Assembly (NCBI GenBank): GCA_033977485.1
Contig: CM066991.1
Location: 133,195,999-133,259,998, forward strand
Direction: 5' to 3'
Source of the DNA: Hydrangea macrophylla
Taxonomy: Eukaryota; Streptophyta; Magnoliopsida; Cornales; Hydrangeaceae
Length of the DNA: 64,000 nucleotides
The stretch's first letter is position 1; every line of letters begins with the position of its first letter. The notes under the pieces are model-generated. The model was not told the origin of the DNA and did not search any database. It worked only from the letters and a program-made list of their open reading frames with translations. Positions 40,901 through 52,556 of the stretch are shown piece after piece. The translations under genes were made by a program, and so were the position numbers.

Positions 40901-43900
40901 TTGCATTGTTAAAACTCAATATTGAATGTTGGAAAGAGGAGATACCTATTAGTCCAAACTCCAAACTTTGCTAAAAAAGGGCTATGAAACTCAAAAGTAC
41001 ATCATCTGAGGGAGACGATGGTTTTGGACATAGTAGAACAGTGAAATTGATTTATGTTAGTTTGGGACAATGCTTTGCCGAGTTCAGTTGCAGCATCTTT
41101 TTGAAGTTTATTCCTTTCTAATTTCTAGCAGGAACTTGATTTTCAATCATCTGTCCAATTCCTTTCCTAGTTTACGTCTCCTTAAAATATAAACATTAAA
41201 GTATGAGGCCATTTGTCTTTGACATGTATTTGTCAAGATGCACCTGTTTTTTTTCCTCCTTTCCCTCCGTTCTTCTCATGCCGCACTAGTTTCTTAATGA
41301 AATTCCGCGATTATTTGTCAGCTAGTTGGATTTATTGTATGTATTTATTGTAGGTATCAGGTATATGAATCTATGTGTCAAATTCGTTTAATCAGTTACT
41401 GAAAGTCGAAATATCATTAAGTCTTGGCAGCCAAAAGAGCAACTTATATGCTCCTAAACGGTAGTATATTAGGAGTGTACTGACAGAAGTGAAGGCAAAA
41501 AATGTGTTAGAATTCTTTTGTAACTAACTTAGAACACCATAAGAAAATGGTTATTATAGTGTGTATCTAACACATTTAGTGGTACTTTATTTCGAGGTGC
41601 TTTATTTCGAATTTTGCATGATACCTCTGTTGAATTGATGTTAGTAATTTGGTGTCCAATAATTTGTGGGCTCTAGTTCCAGTCATGCAAGACCTATGAT
41701 TTTAAGCTTGAACCTTCGCAACTTTGATCATGTACTCTTTTGTGTAACCTTTTGACCTTGTACAAGCAGGTTAATTTCTTAAGCCAAATTCGTCTGAGTT
41801 ACAAAGGAGATGGATCTAAGGTGGCAAAGCGTTTGATAGATGTATATTTTGCTCTGTTTAAGGTATCTTCGGAGTTACTGCATATTGTTTAAGCACCTAA
41901 CATTTCTTTTTTCCATTTTGGCTCTAATAAAGAAATGTTAAATGGTTTTTTCTTTATGTAATTAACTGGTTTTCTCTCTGTTGTCCCAATGTTACATAAC
42001 TATCCTATGTGTCAGAACTCAGAACAAGGAGAAATAAAAATGCTTCTGTATTATAAGTGGACCTCCCTTCTTTATAGCACAGGATTAGTGATACCAAATT
42101 ACAATTTTACTTTTGACTAATTTGGAAATTTAACTCCTGTTTCAGCTAATGATTTCCGAGGCCAGTGGAGATCAAAAGGTGAATAAAAACAACATAAAAG
42201 AGAATACGAAAACTTCAGGTGCTTCAAAAGATAATAAAGTGGAAAGTCCAACTTCAGAATCTCATATTGGAATGGATTCGCGGTTGCTATCAGCTCTCTT
42301 GACAGTCAGTATAAACAATCTCTGTTGCATCTAATTTTTTTTTTTTAAATATGAAGTTTATCAGCTCTGCTTAAAAGTTGTGATTGATGTTAAAATTACC
42401 ATGCATATTTGCAGGCGCATGTTTCTTCTTGTCATTCATGTTTTTCTTGTCATCGCTTAAGAGGTGCAACATCAGTGTCAGAAAATCAGTTTGGATTTAT
42501 GCTTGGGAGATCAACTATGGAAACAATTTATTTACTTAGGAGACTAATGGAAAAGTATAGAGGGAAAAAAAAGATCTACATATGGTTTTTTATTGATTTA
42601 GAGAAAGCTTATGATAGGATGCCTAGAGATTTAATTTGGTGGGTGCTAGAGAAGAAGGGAGTGACCAAGGGTTATATTGACGTGGTGAAGGATATGTATG
42701 ATGAAGCGGTTACTACAATTAGATCACCGGCCGGAGAAACAAGCGAATTCTCAATTACCGTAGGCTTGCACCAAGGGTCGGCCTTGAGCCCTTATTTATT
42801 TGCCCTAATTATGGATGAATTGACTAGATACATTCAAGATGAAGTTCCATGGTGTATGTTGTTCGCAGATGATATTGTCTTGGTTGATGAGACTAAAGGG
42901 GGACTCAATAATAAACTGGAAGCTTGGAGAGAAGCACTGGAGATTAAGGGGCTAAAGATAAGTAGGACGAAAACAGAATACCTAGAATGTAGTTTTAGCA
43001 ACAGGAAGTAGAGACAACGAAGCAGTGAAGATCGAAAATCAGGAGATCCCAAAGAGGGAACATTTTCGCTATCTAGGATCATTGATCAGTAGAGATGGAG
43101 AGATTGGTGATGATGTGATCTAGGGGTGTTCACGGTCGGTTCTCGGTCGGTTTTTCTCGGTTTTTCCACATAAAAAAACCGACCAATAGCCTCGGTTCGG
43201 TCGGTTCGGTCGGGGTTTTGGGGTGTTTCGGTCGGTCGGTTCGGTTTTCTTCTTGAACTCTAAGTTTGAAAACCGACCGAATGGCCTCGGTTTGGTCGGT
43301 TCGGTCGGTCGGTTTCGGTCTCGGTTTTTCTTGTACACCCCTAATGTGATCCATAGAATTAAAGTTGGCTGGCTTAAGTGGAGGGGTGCTTTCGGTGTAT
43401 TATGTGACCGGAGAATACTAGCAAAATTTTAAAAAAAAAATAAGGGTAGCCCAGTGTACGAGGCTCCCGCCATTGCGGGGTCTGGGGAGGGTGAGATGTA
43501 CGCAGCCTTACCCCTGCAAGCAGAGAGGCAAGATTCAAACCCTTGACCTCCAGGTCATAATGGAGCAACCTTACCAGCAAAATTGAAAGGAAAATTTTAT
43601 AGCACAACTATTAGGTCTGCTATGCTATATGGGACAGAGTGTTGGGCAACTAAGAAACAACACATTAGCAAAGTGAGCGTAGCTGAGATGAGGATGCTAA
43701 GATGGATGTGTGGTAAGATTAGGAAAGATAGAATTAGAAATGAGTACATTCGAGAGACTGTAGGAGTGGCACAGATTGAGGATATGTTGAGCGAGAATAG
43801 AATTAGATGGTTCGGTCATGTGCAACGAAGACCTGTAGATGCACCTGTGCGAAAGAGTGATAAAATCGTAGTGCCTGGAATGGTTAGAGGGAGAGGCAGA

Positions 43901-46900
43901 CCTAGACTGACCTGGGAGTATGTAGTGCAACAAGATATGAATATATATAAATTAAATGAGCATATAGCTTTTGATCTTGCAGAATGGAGAAAAAAGATTC
44001 ATACAACCGACCCCAATTGATTGGGACCCAAGGCTTGGTTTGATTTGGTTTTACTCCTAGAAGTCAGTATAAGTTATCCGTCACCGCTTTCCAGCATTTT
44101 CTTAGATTAGACTTAGCTGACAGCTAAACTTTTCGGACTTGATTTCTTAATGGTAGAAGATTAATGCACAATAATTGTTCATGTGTCTTGAGCTCTCTGA
44201 TGTCTACCACCAGGGAGTCGAACTTTCTCTCGGTGTTATATGTACCAAAATTTTCTAAGAAATATGAAGTGAAAGTTGACTTTGGAACCAGAAAGAGTGG
44301 GGACCTCTTTTTCCTCGGTATTATTATTAGTTGATCTCTTCCTAGCCCCAAAAAAGAGATTATGCTTTCTTTTTCCGTGTCCTCAAAATGTCGGGGTACC
44401 ACAAATTAGAAATTTGACCGCCTTCAAAATTTTTTTTCCTGATTTATTCTGTTATTGCCTTTTATTATTTGCTGACCTTTTGCATATATAGATTACTGTC
44501 AATTATTTTCTTCTATGGTGTAAAAGCCCTCCCTAATTTTTCATGTCGGATTCCCATCTTCATCCCCCACAGGGAGTCAACAGAGCATTTCCTTTTGTGT
44601 CAAACGATGAAGCTGATGATATTGTTGAAGTCCAAACACCAATGCTCTTCCAGCTGGTATTGCTATGTAAAAGTTTTGTTCATTAATTGCTATTTTGTCA
44701 TTGCTGGACATAAAGTTAATATAGTTAATCCCATCTTATAGTGGTACTTGGATCTCAATTTATGTCTGTATATGAGCAGGTTCATTCGAAGAACTTTAAC
44801 GTTGGAGTCCAAGCATTAATGCTTCTTGATAAGATCTCATCCAAAAATCAGATTGTCAGTGATCGTTTTTACCGTGCATTGTACTCAAAGCTGCAGCTTC
44901 CAGCTGTCATGAATTCTTCCAAGGCAAGTGAAAGTTCCATGGCTCCAGTCTTTGACAGTTAACATGCTATATCCTTTCCATATTCGAATTACAAACCATG
45001 ACTAGTGTTTCTCAACTTTAATTACCTTACCATAAGGTAGAAAATGATGATTAGCAATATTGCTAACCTTTTTGCTCAATAAAGCAAACAAAATAATGAT
45101 TTACCAAAATATGCACCATTTCTTCTTTCCTGTCTTTAACACTCCCATCTCTAAAGGTTTAGTTGAAGCTCTGGATTTGGCATCAGCAGTGTGTAAATCA
45201 ATTTGGAAACTGTATGTTTTGGGAAGGATGACTCCCCCTCGTGCCCCTCCCTCTTTTTTAGGTCATTGATGCTCTCTTAGGGTCTTTCTTGACGATTTTT
45301 TTGCTTTACATGGTCTATATATTTCAGGAAGAGATGTTTATTGGATTACTTCTGAGAGCTATGAAAAATGATATTAATTTAAAGCGAGTATCTGCATTTT
45401 CAAAGCGTTTGCTGCAGGTTAGTTGTGGAAAGCAATCACCATTTTAACTCATGTTGTGGTTGTATGTCATCTAGTGAGTACATAAATTCCACTGGAATAC
45501 TTTGCAACTTTTTTCATTTTTCCTTTTGTTTTCCCTTAATAAATGCATGTTTTTTTTGGATTGGGTAACTCCATGATTATCTCCAGGTGAATAAACTCAT
45601 AACCAGTCTCCTGAGTGGTTGAATACCTCTCCAGTGTCTTTTGTACTTCCTTTGCCAGCTGTCCTTAATTTTTTTTGTTCCTTGCCAAATGATAGAAAAT
45701 GAAATCTCTCATACCCGAAGCGTCAAGGGTCGTCTTTACATAACTTTACAAACTATGTTACATGGACTCAGATACGGGTGTTTGGTCCGGGTATGTGTGT
45801 GTCTTAAGTGTCGGACTTCCCAAATTCATGAATCTAAGGGCACCGCAATAAATCTATACTGCTAGTACTTTTATGCAATGAAGCACAGACACGGACACGC
45901 TGACACATAAAACACTAAAAAAAAAATTGCACGGTTTTCGTGAAGTGTCTTGTCCGTGTTTCGGAGACAACACGTTTCCTTTTTTTTTTTTTTATGTAAT
46001 AGTAAGACTTCAACATGAAATTTGTGGCAAAAGGACCATAATTAGAGGCTTCTAATTTACTATTATACAAGTAGCTAACATGCTTCTTGCTGGGTGTCCA
46101 ACCAAAAGTGTTGGACACATCCCATACCCTTGTCCGAGTGACAAGTGTCTGACACGGGTACTTCAATCTATTAAGAGGAGTCCATGTAACATGCTTTATC
46201 TAGTATGTGTAAAATCTTGGAATTGCTCTCTTTACTTCTGATTGGAGCTCTTTGAAGTTGCATGTTTATTTGGCAATTCTTCCGAATAGTTTAGCAAATT
46301 GTGCGAGTCTGATTAAAGAAGAATTTGTTGCTGTGCTGCTTCCTACACTTTTTATTGATAATTATAATCCCAAACAGGTCGCCCTAGAGCAGCAACCTCA
46401 ATATGCCTGTGGTTGTCTTTTCCTCCTCTCTGAAGTCCTTAAAGCAAAGCCACCTCTGTGGTAAGACTAGTTATTACTACTTAAACGCTGCACACTAAGA
46501 GCCTGTTTGATTGAGATTTTAAAATATCACTTTTTTGGAATTAGAGATTTTAGGTTTAAAAAGGAAAAGCTAATCTAATGGTAACGTATTTTTAAAAGTG
46601 ATTGTTGCCCTGAAAAAGCTAATTTCAAACGGGCTCTGAGTTTTCAATGACTAATAAATACTTACAGTAGAAAACGGAACATTGTATCGGTGTCAATAAA
46701 AATGTACTCTCATCATCCAGGAACGTGATGCTTCAGAATGAGTTAGTTGATGAAGACCTTGAGCATTTTGAAGATATAGTAGACGAAAGCGAGAATCAAC
46801 CAACAACTACAGCACCAAGTATACCTGATAATGCTGGTGAAGTCGTTCCTACTAGTGATAGTATCAACACGGATAGTGATTCCTCGCCAGATGAAGATGG

Positions 46901-49900
46901 GTCCCCGATGTCTAGTTCTAAAGATGATGATTCAGACGAAGCAGATGACTTGCTTGTTGGACGTGGTTCAAAAGATCTTCAAGGATCTGAGAAATTGTCT
47001 GATCGTAAGGAAAAACCTCAAACATCCGATATAAAGTCTTCATTGCCAGGAGGGTACAACCCACGGCATAGGGAACCTTCTTACTGGTACTTTCATCTAC
47101 TTGTGTGGCATTTGAATGTTGTTCTACGAGTTTCCATAAATCATTTTAAGCAACTTTCATTCTTGTGAAAATAGTCGTAAATCGTTTTGCATACAACCAA
47201 ACAATAGAAAATGCTGAAAATATTTTCAGGGTAATGTTTTTACGTTGGAACAAATGGAGCGGTAATGAAAGAGGATTTTTTGGAGTTTTTCGTGAATTCA
47301 TACATGTCAAACTCCTAGTACTTGTCGTGTTCAAGTTAACATAATAATCGTTTTCTTCTTCTTAAGTTACACTATTAATTTGTACTTTGTTATCAAATGG
47401 AACTTAAAAGCTGCCGGCACTTTCTCCCACTTCAGTTTCGTATTACAGTATTATCTTTTGTCATTACATTATCTTTCTACTAAAGTGTCAGGTCAATTTA
47501 TTCTTTTTGTCTATTTTCTGAACCTACAGCAATGGAGACCGCGTAAGTTGGTGGGAGCTGATGGTACTGGCTTCACATGTGCATCCATCGGTTGCTACAA
47601 TGGCGCGGACCCTTCTTTCTGGAGCAAATATTGTGTACAATGGAAACCCTATAAATGACTTTTCACTTACTGCTTTTCTGGACAAGTTCATGGAGAAGAA
47701 ACCAAAGCAAAGCTCATGGCATGGTGGTTCCCAGATTGAACCTGCTAAAAAGGTCAGTTTATAGTTTTTCCGGCCAACAAGCGATTGCTTAAAATGGTTG
47801 GAGTTGTGACCGTTACCAGAATTAGTAAAAAAAAAAACTGATCCTTTTTTAAAGCTAAAAAGCAACTTCCTACCCCCCCCCCCCCCCCCCCCCCCCAATG
47901 AAAAAGCTTCAATTTGTAGCTTTTTAAAAAATCTCTTAGAGGGTGTTTGGTGCAGCGTTTGGATAGTTTATTTTCAGCTTTTGGGTCCAAAAGCCAATCG
48001 CAGACTGTTTGGCAATAATTTCTGGATCGCAATTGCAGCCCATCTGCGATTGGGGAGCCATTTGGGCGAAGCTGGGGTAACCCAGCTTAAGTCCAATTGC
48101 AGTCAAAACACTGGTCATCATTACATCGAATTACTATAACACCCCTAGACAATTCATTGAATAACAATCTAACCTTGCTAGAAGACAACCCTTGCATTCC
48201 TTTTGCTGTTATGTATTTATTATGACTGATACATGTGCCTTAAATCACTGACTCATCACCCGTGCACACACTAACCAAATCAAAAGCATATTAAAAAAAA
48301 AGCATTTACTCAGGGCTCGTTTGGTAATGTTAACGGTATTCTGTTTTTGTTTTCGTTTTTTTTTAAACCAAAACTGAAAACACGTTTGAAAACGTTTATG
48401 ATTTTTTTATTTATTAAAAAAACATTTTCAGAATTTTGGGAAAAACTGAACACACAGAAAAGACGTTTCCAAATTTTTTAAAAATGAAAACTCGTCATTT
48501 GACGGGAATTCACTGATCTGCGGGTGACAGCTTTTCCCAATTAGCAGTCAAACAGTTGTGACCCAGTGAGCATTTTACAGTTCTATCCCTATTAACTTCC
48601 CATAAACTACAAATATGCCCACACTACATGACAAAACTTTGCCTACTCTTTCAATCGTATAAGGTGATTAAATTTCCGTAGACTTTTTTTTTTTGAAACC
48701 GATCTCCATAGACTTTTGAAGAAGAAGAGTAACGCAATGCTACCCAAATTTGTATTCCAAATTTAGTTCGCAACATATGTAGCAGTGGGGCCACTTTATT
48801 TTCATTAGAGTATGTTGAATTGATCCCACCATTATTGAGTTATATATGTATTTTTATTGTATTAAAGATGTATTTTGAAATTTAAATTTGACATTGAGAC
48901 TGTTACCAAACTCGTTTCCTGTTTTTGTTTCGCCCAACAAAAAACAAATCAACAATGTTACCAAACAAGATTTTGTTTTTAAATTTTTGGAAAAAAAACA
49001 AAAAACCGGTTTCTATTTTAAAAAAACTGAAAACTAAAAACAGGAAACGTTACCATGCGAGCCCTCAAAATTTTCATTCTCATTTGTTAAGAATAAATTA
49101 AAAAAAATCAAATCCCATTGAAACTAAACTGTTTAATTAATTAATATCATTATATTTGTTTATTTAATTATGTACCTAATAAACTTATTATGTATACAAT
49201 AATAATATAATAGTTATTACAATAGAAGGGCACAATTGTCTTTTGAACATTAAAATCACTTTTACATTTATGTAACCAAACACTTGCATAATTTATTATG
49301 CCACTATAAGTGTATAACCATTTTTACAATACTTTATCCAAACACTACAACTATCATAATCTATTTTAACCATAATCTGTTATCACAAAAGCTATTGCTA
49401 TTGCTGTGCCAAACGGGCTCTTATTCCAAAAAAGTGATTATTTTAAAAGCCAACCAAAAGGGGCTCTTAGTTGGTTGACAATCGTAAGATTGGTTTATTT
49501 TGCGTGGACTTCCGCATTCTATCAAAGCTTTCACATGTCAGTCTTGTCCATTGCTACTTTTAATTCCCAAAAGAACACATTATCAAAGATTTTAAATCCC
49601 AGTAGAACATTTTCCGTGTCATGTAACATTGCTGACTCTTACTCCCTCATTCTCTCTGCAGCTTGACATGACCAACCAGTTGATTGGTGCAGAAATTCTC
49701 TCATTGGCTGAAGAAGACGTACCTCCTGAAGATCTTGTCTTCCACAAATTCTACGTGAACAAGATGAATTCCTCAAAGAAACCTAAAAAGAAGAAAAAGA
49801 AGAAAGGAACCGAGGATGAGGGTGCTGAGGAGTTATTTGCGGTGGATGGTGACAATGGAAGTGACAGTGAAGAGATCGATGACATATTGGACTCTGCTAA

Positions 49901-50324
49901 TCTTTCTCTAGAGGCAGACGGTGATTATGATTATGATGATTTGGACCAAATTGCTAACGAAGATGACGATGACTTGGTGGGTAATGTAAGTGATGAAGAA
50001 ATGAATTTCCCCATAATAGACGTTGCTGAGGGAGAAAGCGGGGACCTTGAAATTACTTTGAGCGACAAGGAGAATGATGATGATGATGTCGATATAGATA
50101 TAGGAGATATAGATGATGGGAGTGATGAAGAAGAAGAGGGTATTTTTGGCCAAAGGAAAAGGAAACAAAAGCTCGGTGGAAGAGCCGGGTCATCTCCTTT
50201 TGCAAGTGTTGAAGAGTACGAGCATCTGATGAATGAGGAGAACCCGAAGAGAAACAAATCTACTAAAGAGAAAAAGCCCAAGTCAAGAAAGAAGAGAAAG
50301 ACATCAAAGGGAGGTAAGGCTTAA
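34977..50324 (+). CDS. SWA2: SWA2/Noc1/CEBPZ-type ribosome biogenesis factor
   Basis: Sixteen exons: 34977-35661, 36429-36504, 36857-36976, 37477-37552, 38444-38512, 38655-38735, 40541-40612, 41770-41862, 42146-42304, 44573-44656, 44780-44923, 45328-45417, 46378-46460, 46721-47086, 47530-47752, 49662-50324. They total 3,084 bases (1,027 residues plus TAA), near the length I recall for Arabidopsis SWA2. Phase closes throughout. The middle carries the CBF/Mak21 domain (FNVGVQALMLLDKI, DRFYRALYSKL, MFIGLLLRAMKND, QPQYACGCLFLLSEVLK, then YNPRHREPSYCNGDRVSWWE). The tail is acidic (DYDYDDLDQ, EDDDD) and ends in Lys/Arg clusters. Noc1/Mak21 proteins act in the nucleolus in pre-60S assembly; SWA2 is needed for gametophyte nuclear divisions. 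Intron 11 has a GC donor (AAG|GCAAGT). Introns 9, 12, 13 and 15 hold transposons. A second ATG at 34986 could also serve as start. Confidence 0.95.
43121..43343. mobile_element. hAT MITE with CGGTCGGTT arrays, inside the RTE element
   Basis: Ends TAGGGGTGTTCACGG and CTTGTACACCCCTA; 8-bp TSD ATGTGATC at 43113-43120 and 43344-43351. The interior is mostly CGGTTCGGTCGG words in one orientation on the right half and their complement (ACCGACC) at junctions. It is 223 bp. It interrupts the RTE reading frame, so it is younger than the RTE insertion. Confidence 0.95.
43429..43575 (-). mobile_element. Au-type SINE
   Basis: Read on the minus strand it contains a box-B-like GGGTTTGAATCT, then GGGGTAAGGCTGCGTACA, CCCAGACCCCGCAATGGCGG and GGAGCCTCGTACACTGGGCT, and ends in a T-run. 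This is the order of plant Au SINEs. The target duplication AGCAAAATT is perfect (43420-43428 and 43576-43584). It is 147 bp, probably slightly shortened at the 5' end. The insertion is inside the RTE element; joining the flanks restores the RTE frame locally. Confidence 0.92.
45756..46191. mobile_element. MITE with TGTTACATGGACTC ends in SWA2 intron 12
   Basis: The 14-base TIR TGTTACATGGACTC is matched by GAGTCCATGTAACA at the right end. Subterminal regions have GTGTCGGAC, GACACGGGTAC and TGTCCGAG words. It is 436 bp. No clear TSD, so superfamily is not assigned. Not coding. Confidence 0.75.
46498..46637. mobile_element. Small hAT-like MITE in SWA2 intron 13
   Basis: Ends AGAGCCTGTTTGA and TTTCAAACGGGCTCT, with ATATCACTTTTTT and AAAAGTGATTG as an inner inverted pair. 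It is 140 bp. No TSD was recognised. Confidence 0.7.
47756..49460. mobile_element. Nested hAT-like MITEs filling SWA2 intron 15
   Basis: An outer pair of ends lies at 47938 (AGAGGGTGTTTGGTGCAG) and 49421 (CTGTGCCAAACGGGCTCT). Right of it, ending near 49449, is AAAGCCAACCAAAAGGGGCTC, an end of the kind seen at 46498; its left part is probably the 47776-47937 segment, which includes a C-run of about 23 bases (47874-47896). The inner element at 48312-49065 is listed separately. Nearly the entire 1.9-kb intron is transposon sequence. Confidence 0.6.
48312..49065. mobile_element. hAT-like element nested in the intron 15 cluster
   Basis: Ends AGGGCTCGTTTGGTAATGTT and AACGTTACCATGCGAGCCCT form a 20-base TIR with about three mismatches. 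The subterminal parts are rich in GTTTTTGTTTT and GAAAAC words. It is 754 bp and non-coding. No matching TSD found. Confidence 0.75.
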
Positions 50325-51814
50325 GCCGTCTCCTACAGAATTCAACAACAATGTCTGGACATGAATGTCCGTAAAATTTTGTATGATTTTAAGTTATTAA
50401 GCACAGTCAGATTCATCCCAAGAGTGTAATCTAGTATTTCTATCTTGTCATGTAGAAAACATGGACCGTCGTTTTAGTCGGCACTGGATTTTAGTTAGTG
50501 TCATCCATTATTTCCCCTCATTTGTACAAAAAAACTCTCTTCTAATTTGGATTTACCATCTAACCATTTTGTGAATTTTTATTTTTATTTTTTAAATATC
50601 CTCGAGCATTAGGCAAAAATGTTATGGCCTTTTGGTTGTTGCTTCAAATTGAATGGTTTCATTCAAATTTTGTATAAAACTGAATTGTACAGAGAAGTCT
50701 TCCAATCAACTTTGAATTCACCTTCTTGAAATTTCGAGATGTTTCGTTCAATTAAACATGAGACTGCAACTAAGAAATCTACCAGAAGGTTGTGTATCAG
50801 GGCCATCTAGGTTTACGACATACGGAATTATGTTATGTTTTTCAAATTTAGTTTTCAAATACTTTCTTAGTTTGTACCATATGCAAAAGTATGTGGCATT
50901 ATTGTTACATTCATATTTCCAACCACATCTTTGTTTTAAATGTATGTATCATGTGTTGTGTAAGTGGTGCACAGAAAAGTGTGAAAAAATTAAACAGCAC
51001 AGGGTACATGCATTTAAAGCATAAAATGTGGTTGGAGGTGTGGTTGGAGATGTGAGTGTATCATTATTGTTATTACAACATGTGATACAAATGTTAAACA
51101 TGATTTGGGAAGCATAGCATTATTGCCTACGATGGTGTTTTTATTCTGGTTGAGTTTGATAGTAAAGAAAGAATGAAACTTAAGACTAGGAGCCATGATA
51201 CATAATCTTAGTACATTTGTATTATTACATTTATTTTAATTACAAACTTCTCGAAGTGGATTAGATTGAGTGGAGGAAACAATCTTTAAAATGAGTCAAA
51301 ATAATAGTAATAAAAATTACAATGAAAATCAAAAGATTCAAAACCTAGAGAAAAGAAATCAATATGGAGTCGGTAAATAGTGACGATGGAGATTATTACA
51401 AGCAGACAAGAAAACAGCGGCAGTTGTAGGAATAGGGACAGCTTGGCGCAGGTTTTGCTTCTATGATTGAAGAGAAATTTTTAGGTCCATTCAGAATAGA
51501 CGTGGCATGTTTGGTGGTACCTTTTAATTAATGAGAGTTAGTCTTTTGAGTGAGATTACACTCAAAAAATGAGATCCTTGTATGTAAGGATGTGGATCCC
51601 ACCCAAAAGACCCATTGATAATAGCTGGAGCCTAAAGTGGAGAGTACCACATAAAGATACCCAAAGAGATCTTGTGATTTAATTGCAAAGCCAAAAAAAA
51701 AAAAAAAAAAACTAATTTTGGTTAAAAGTTGCTCAAGATAATCTCTTGTCAATAGCAAATTTCTGCAATTGATTTATATTTGCTAATGAATCTCACAGTC
51801 AAACATTGCATAAG
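50325..51814. other. SWA2 3' region and intergenic sequence
   Basis: The first few hundred bases should be the SWA2 3' untranslated region. At 51018-51066 a remnant GGTGTGGTTGGAGATGTGAG followed by TGTATCATT matches the end of the MITE at 56787-56961. A poly(A) run lies at about 51693-51711. No gene was recognised. Confidence 0.5.
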
Positions 51815-52027
51815 ATAGTTGTTGGAATTATAGGAATTTATCTTTATAGTAATTTACGTATCTTGTTATTTATGTTAATTAGTTAATTAGGATTTGACAA
51901 GATTTGATCTTATCTGTATTCTTTCCTTTTCTTTTCTTCTTTCTTTTTTTCCTTTTCTTCTCTTGGTGTATAAATATTGTACATATTGGTGGAATAAAAT
52001 TATCCCATTACTTTCTTCTTGGTATCA

Positions 52028-52556
52028 GAGCCTTATAACGATCAATAGTGCCATCAGGAAGATACTTAACAGTGAAAACCCATTTGCAGCCAACTGTCTT
52101 TTCCCCCGGAGGGAGAGAAACAAGCTCCCAAGTTTTGTTTCGTTGAAGAGCATCCATTTCGGCTTGCATAGCGGTTACCCAGTGTGAATTCTGGAGAGCC
52201 TCAGACATAGACCGGGGAATTGAAACGGAATCAACCTGACTAAGAAAAGCATGATAGGGACCTGAAAGAGCAGAGTAAGAGATATACTGGGAAAGAGGAT
52301 GATTAGTAGAGCAAGAGTAACCATACCGATTTACCGGGCGAGGAACACGGGTGGATCGTCTTAATGGTGGAGGAGAAGGAGGACCCGGATCCGGAGAAGT
52401 ATCTGGTAGCGGAGCATGAGCCTGTGGACGTCGAGAGTAGCGGAATTCAGGAGAAGATGTTATTACTGGTGGAAGGGAAACCTCAGGAGAATGAGAGTCA
52501 AAAACAGGAATAGGACGGGGAAGTTCATCCGGCACAAGATGAGTCTCCTCGGGCAT
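52028..52556 (-). pseudogene. Inverted copia pol segment (region before reverse transcriptase)
   Basis: On the minus strand, opposite to its own LTRs, is the copia linker and start of reverse transcriptase: RRSTRVPRPVNRYG, SMSEALQNSHWVTAMQAEMD, RNKTWELVSLPPGEKTVGCK, WVFTVKYLPDGTIDRYKA. The family continues RLVAKG after RYKA, but here the frame runs into the complement of the primer-binding site. The inverted block therefore begins exactly at the primer-binding site. Confidence 0.9.

Larger units (their letters stand above)
42450..44050 (+). mobile_element. 5'-truncated RTE-clade LINE in SWA2 intron 9
   Basis: An open stretch to 43011 gives reverse transcriptase motifs: ENQFGFMLGRSTMETI, FIDLEKAYDR, GLHQGSALSPYLFALIMDEL and the catalytic MLFADDIVLVDE. 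A frameshift near 43005 breaks the frame. After two insertions (43121-43343 and 43429-43575) the C-terminal part continues (MLYGTECWATKKQHISKV, MLRWMCGKIRKD, RWFGHVQRRP) to 44020. The 3' end ATTGATTGGGACCCAAGGCT is the usual tail of plant RTE elements. The endonuclease region is missing. It sits between SWA2 exons 9 and 10 on the same strand as the gene. Confidence 0.9.

Noticed and set aside
42409..43011. RTE reverse transcriptase as an exon of SWA2
   Set aside because: It lies between a good donor (42305) and acceptor (44572), the flanking exons join in phase without it, and the domain is unrelated to the CBF/Mak21 family.
49908..50281. Long minus-strand frames opposite SWA2 exon 16
   Set aside because: They are antisense shadows of the Asp/Glu- and Lys-rich coding sequence.
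52020..52032. tRNA-like TGGTATCAGAGCC (also at 63121)
   Set aside because: These are retrotransposon primer-binding sites complementary to initiator tRNA-Met; no cloverleaf surrounds them. No tRNA gene was found in the window.
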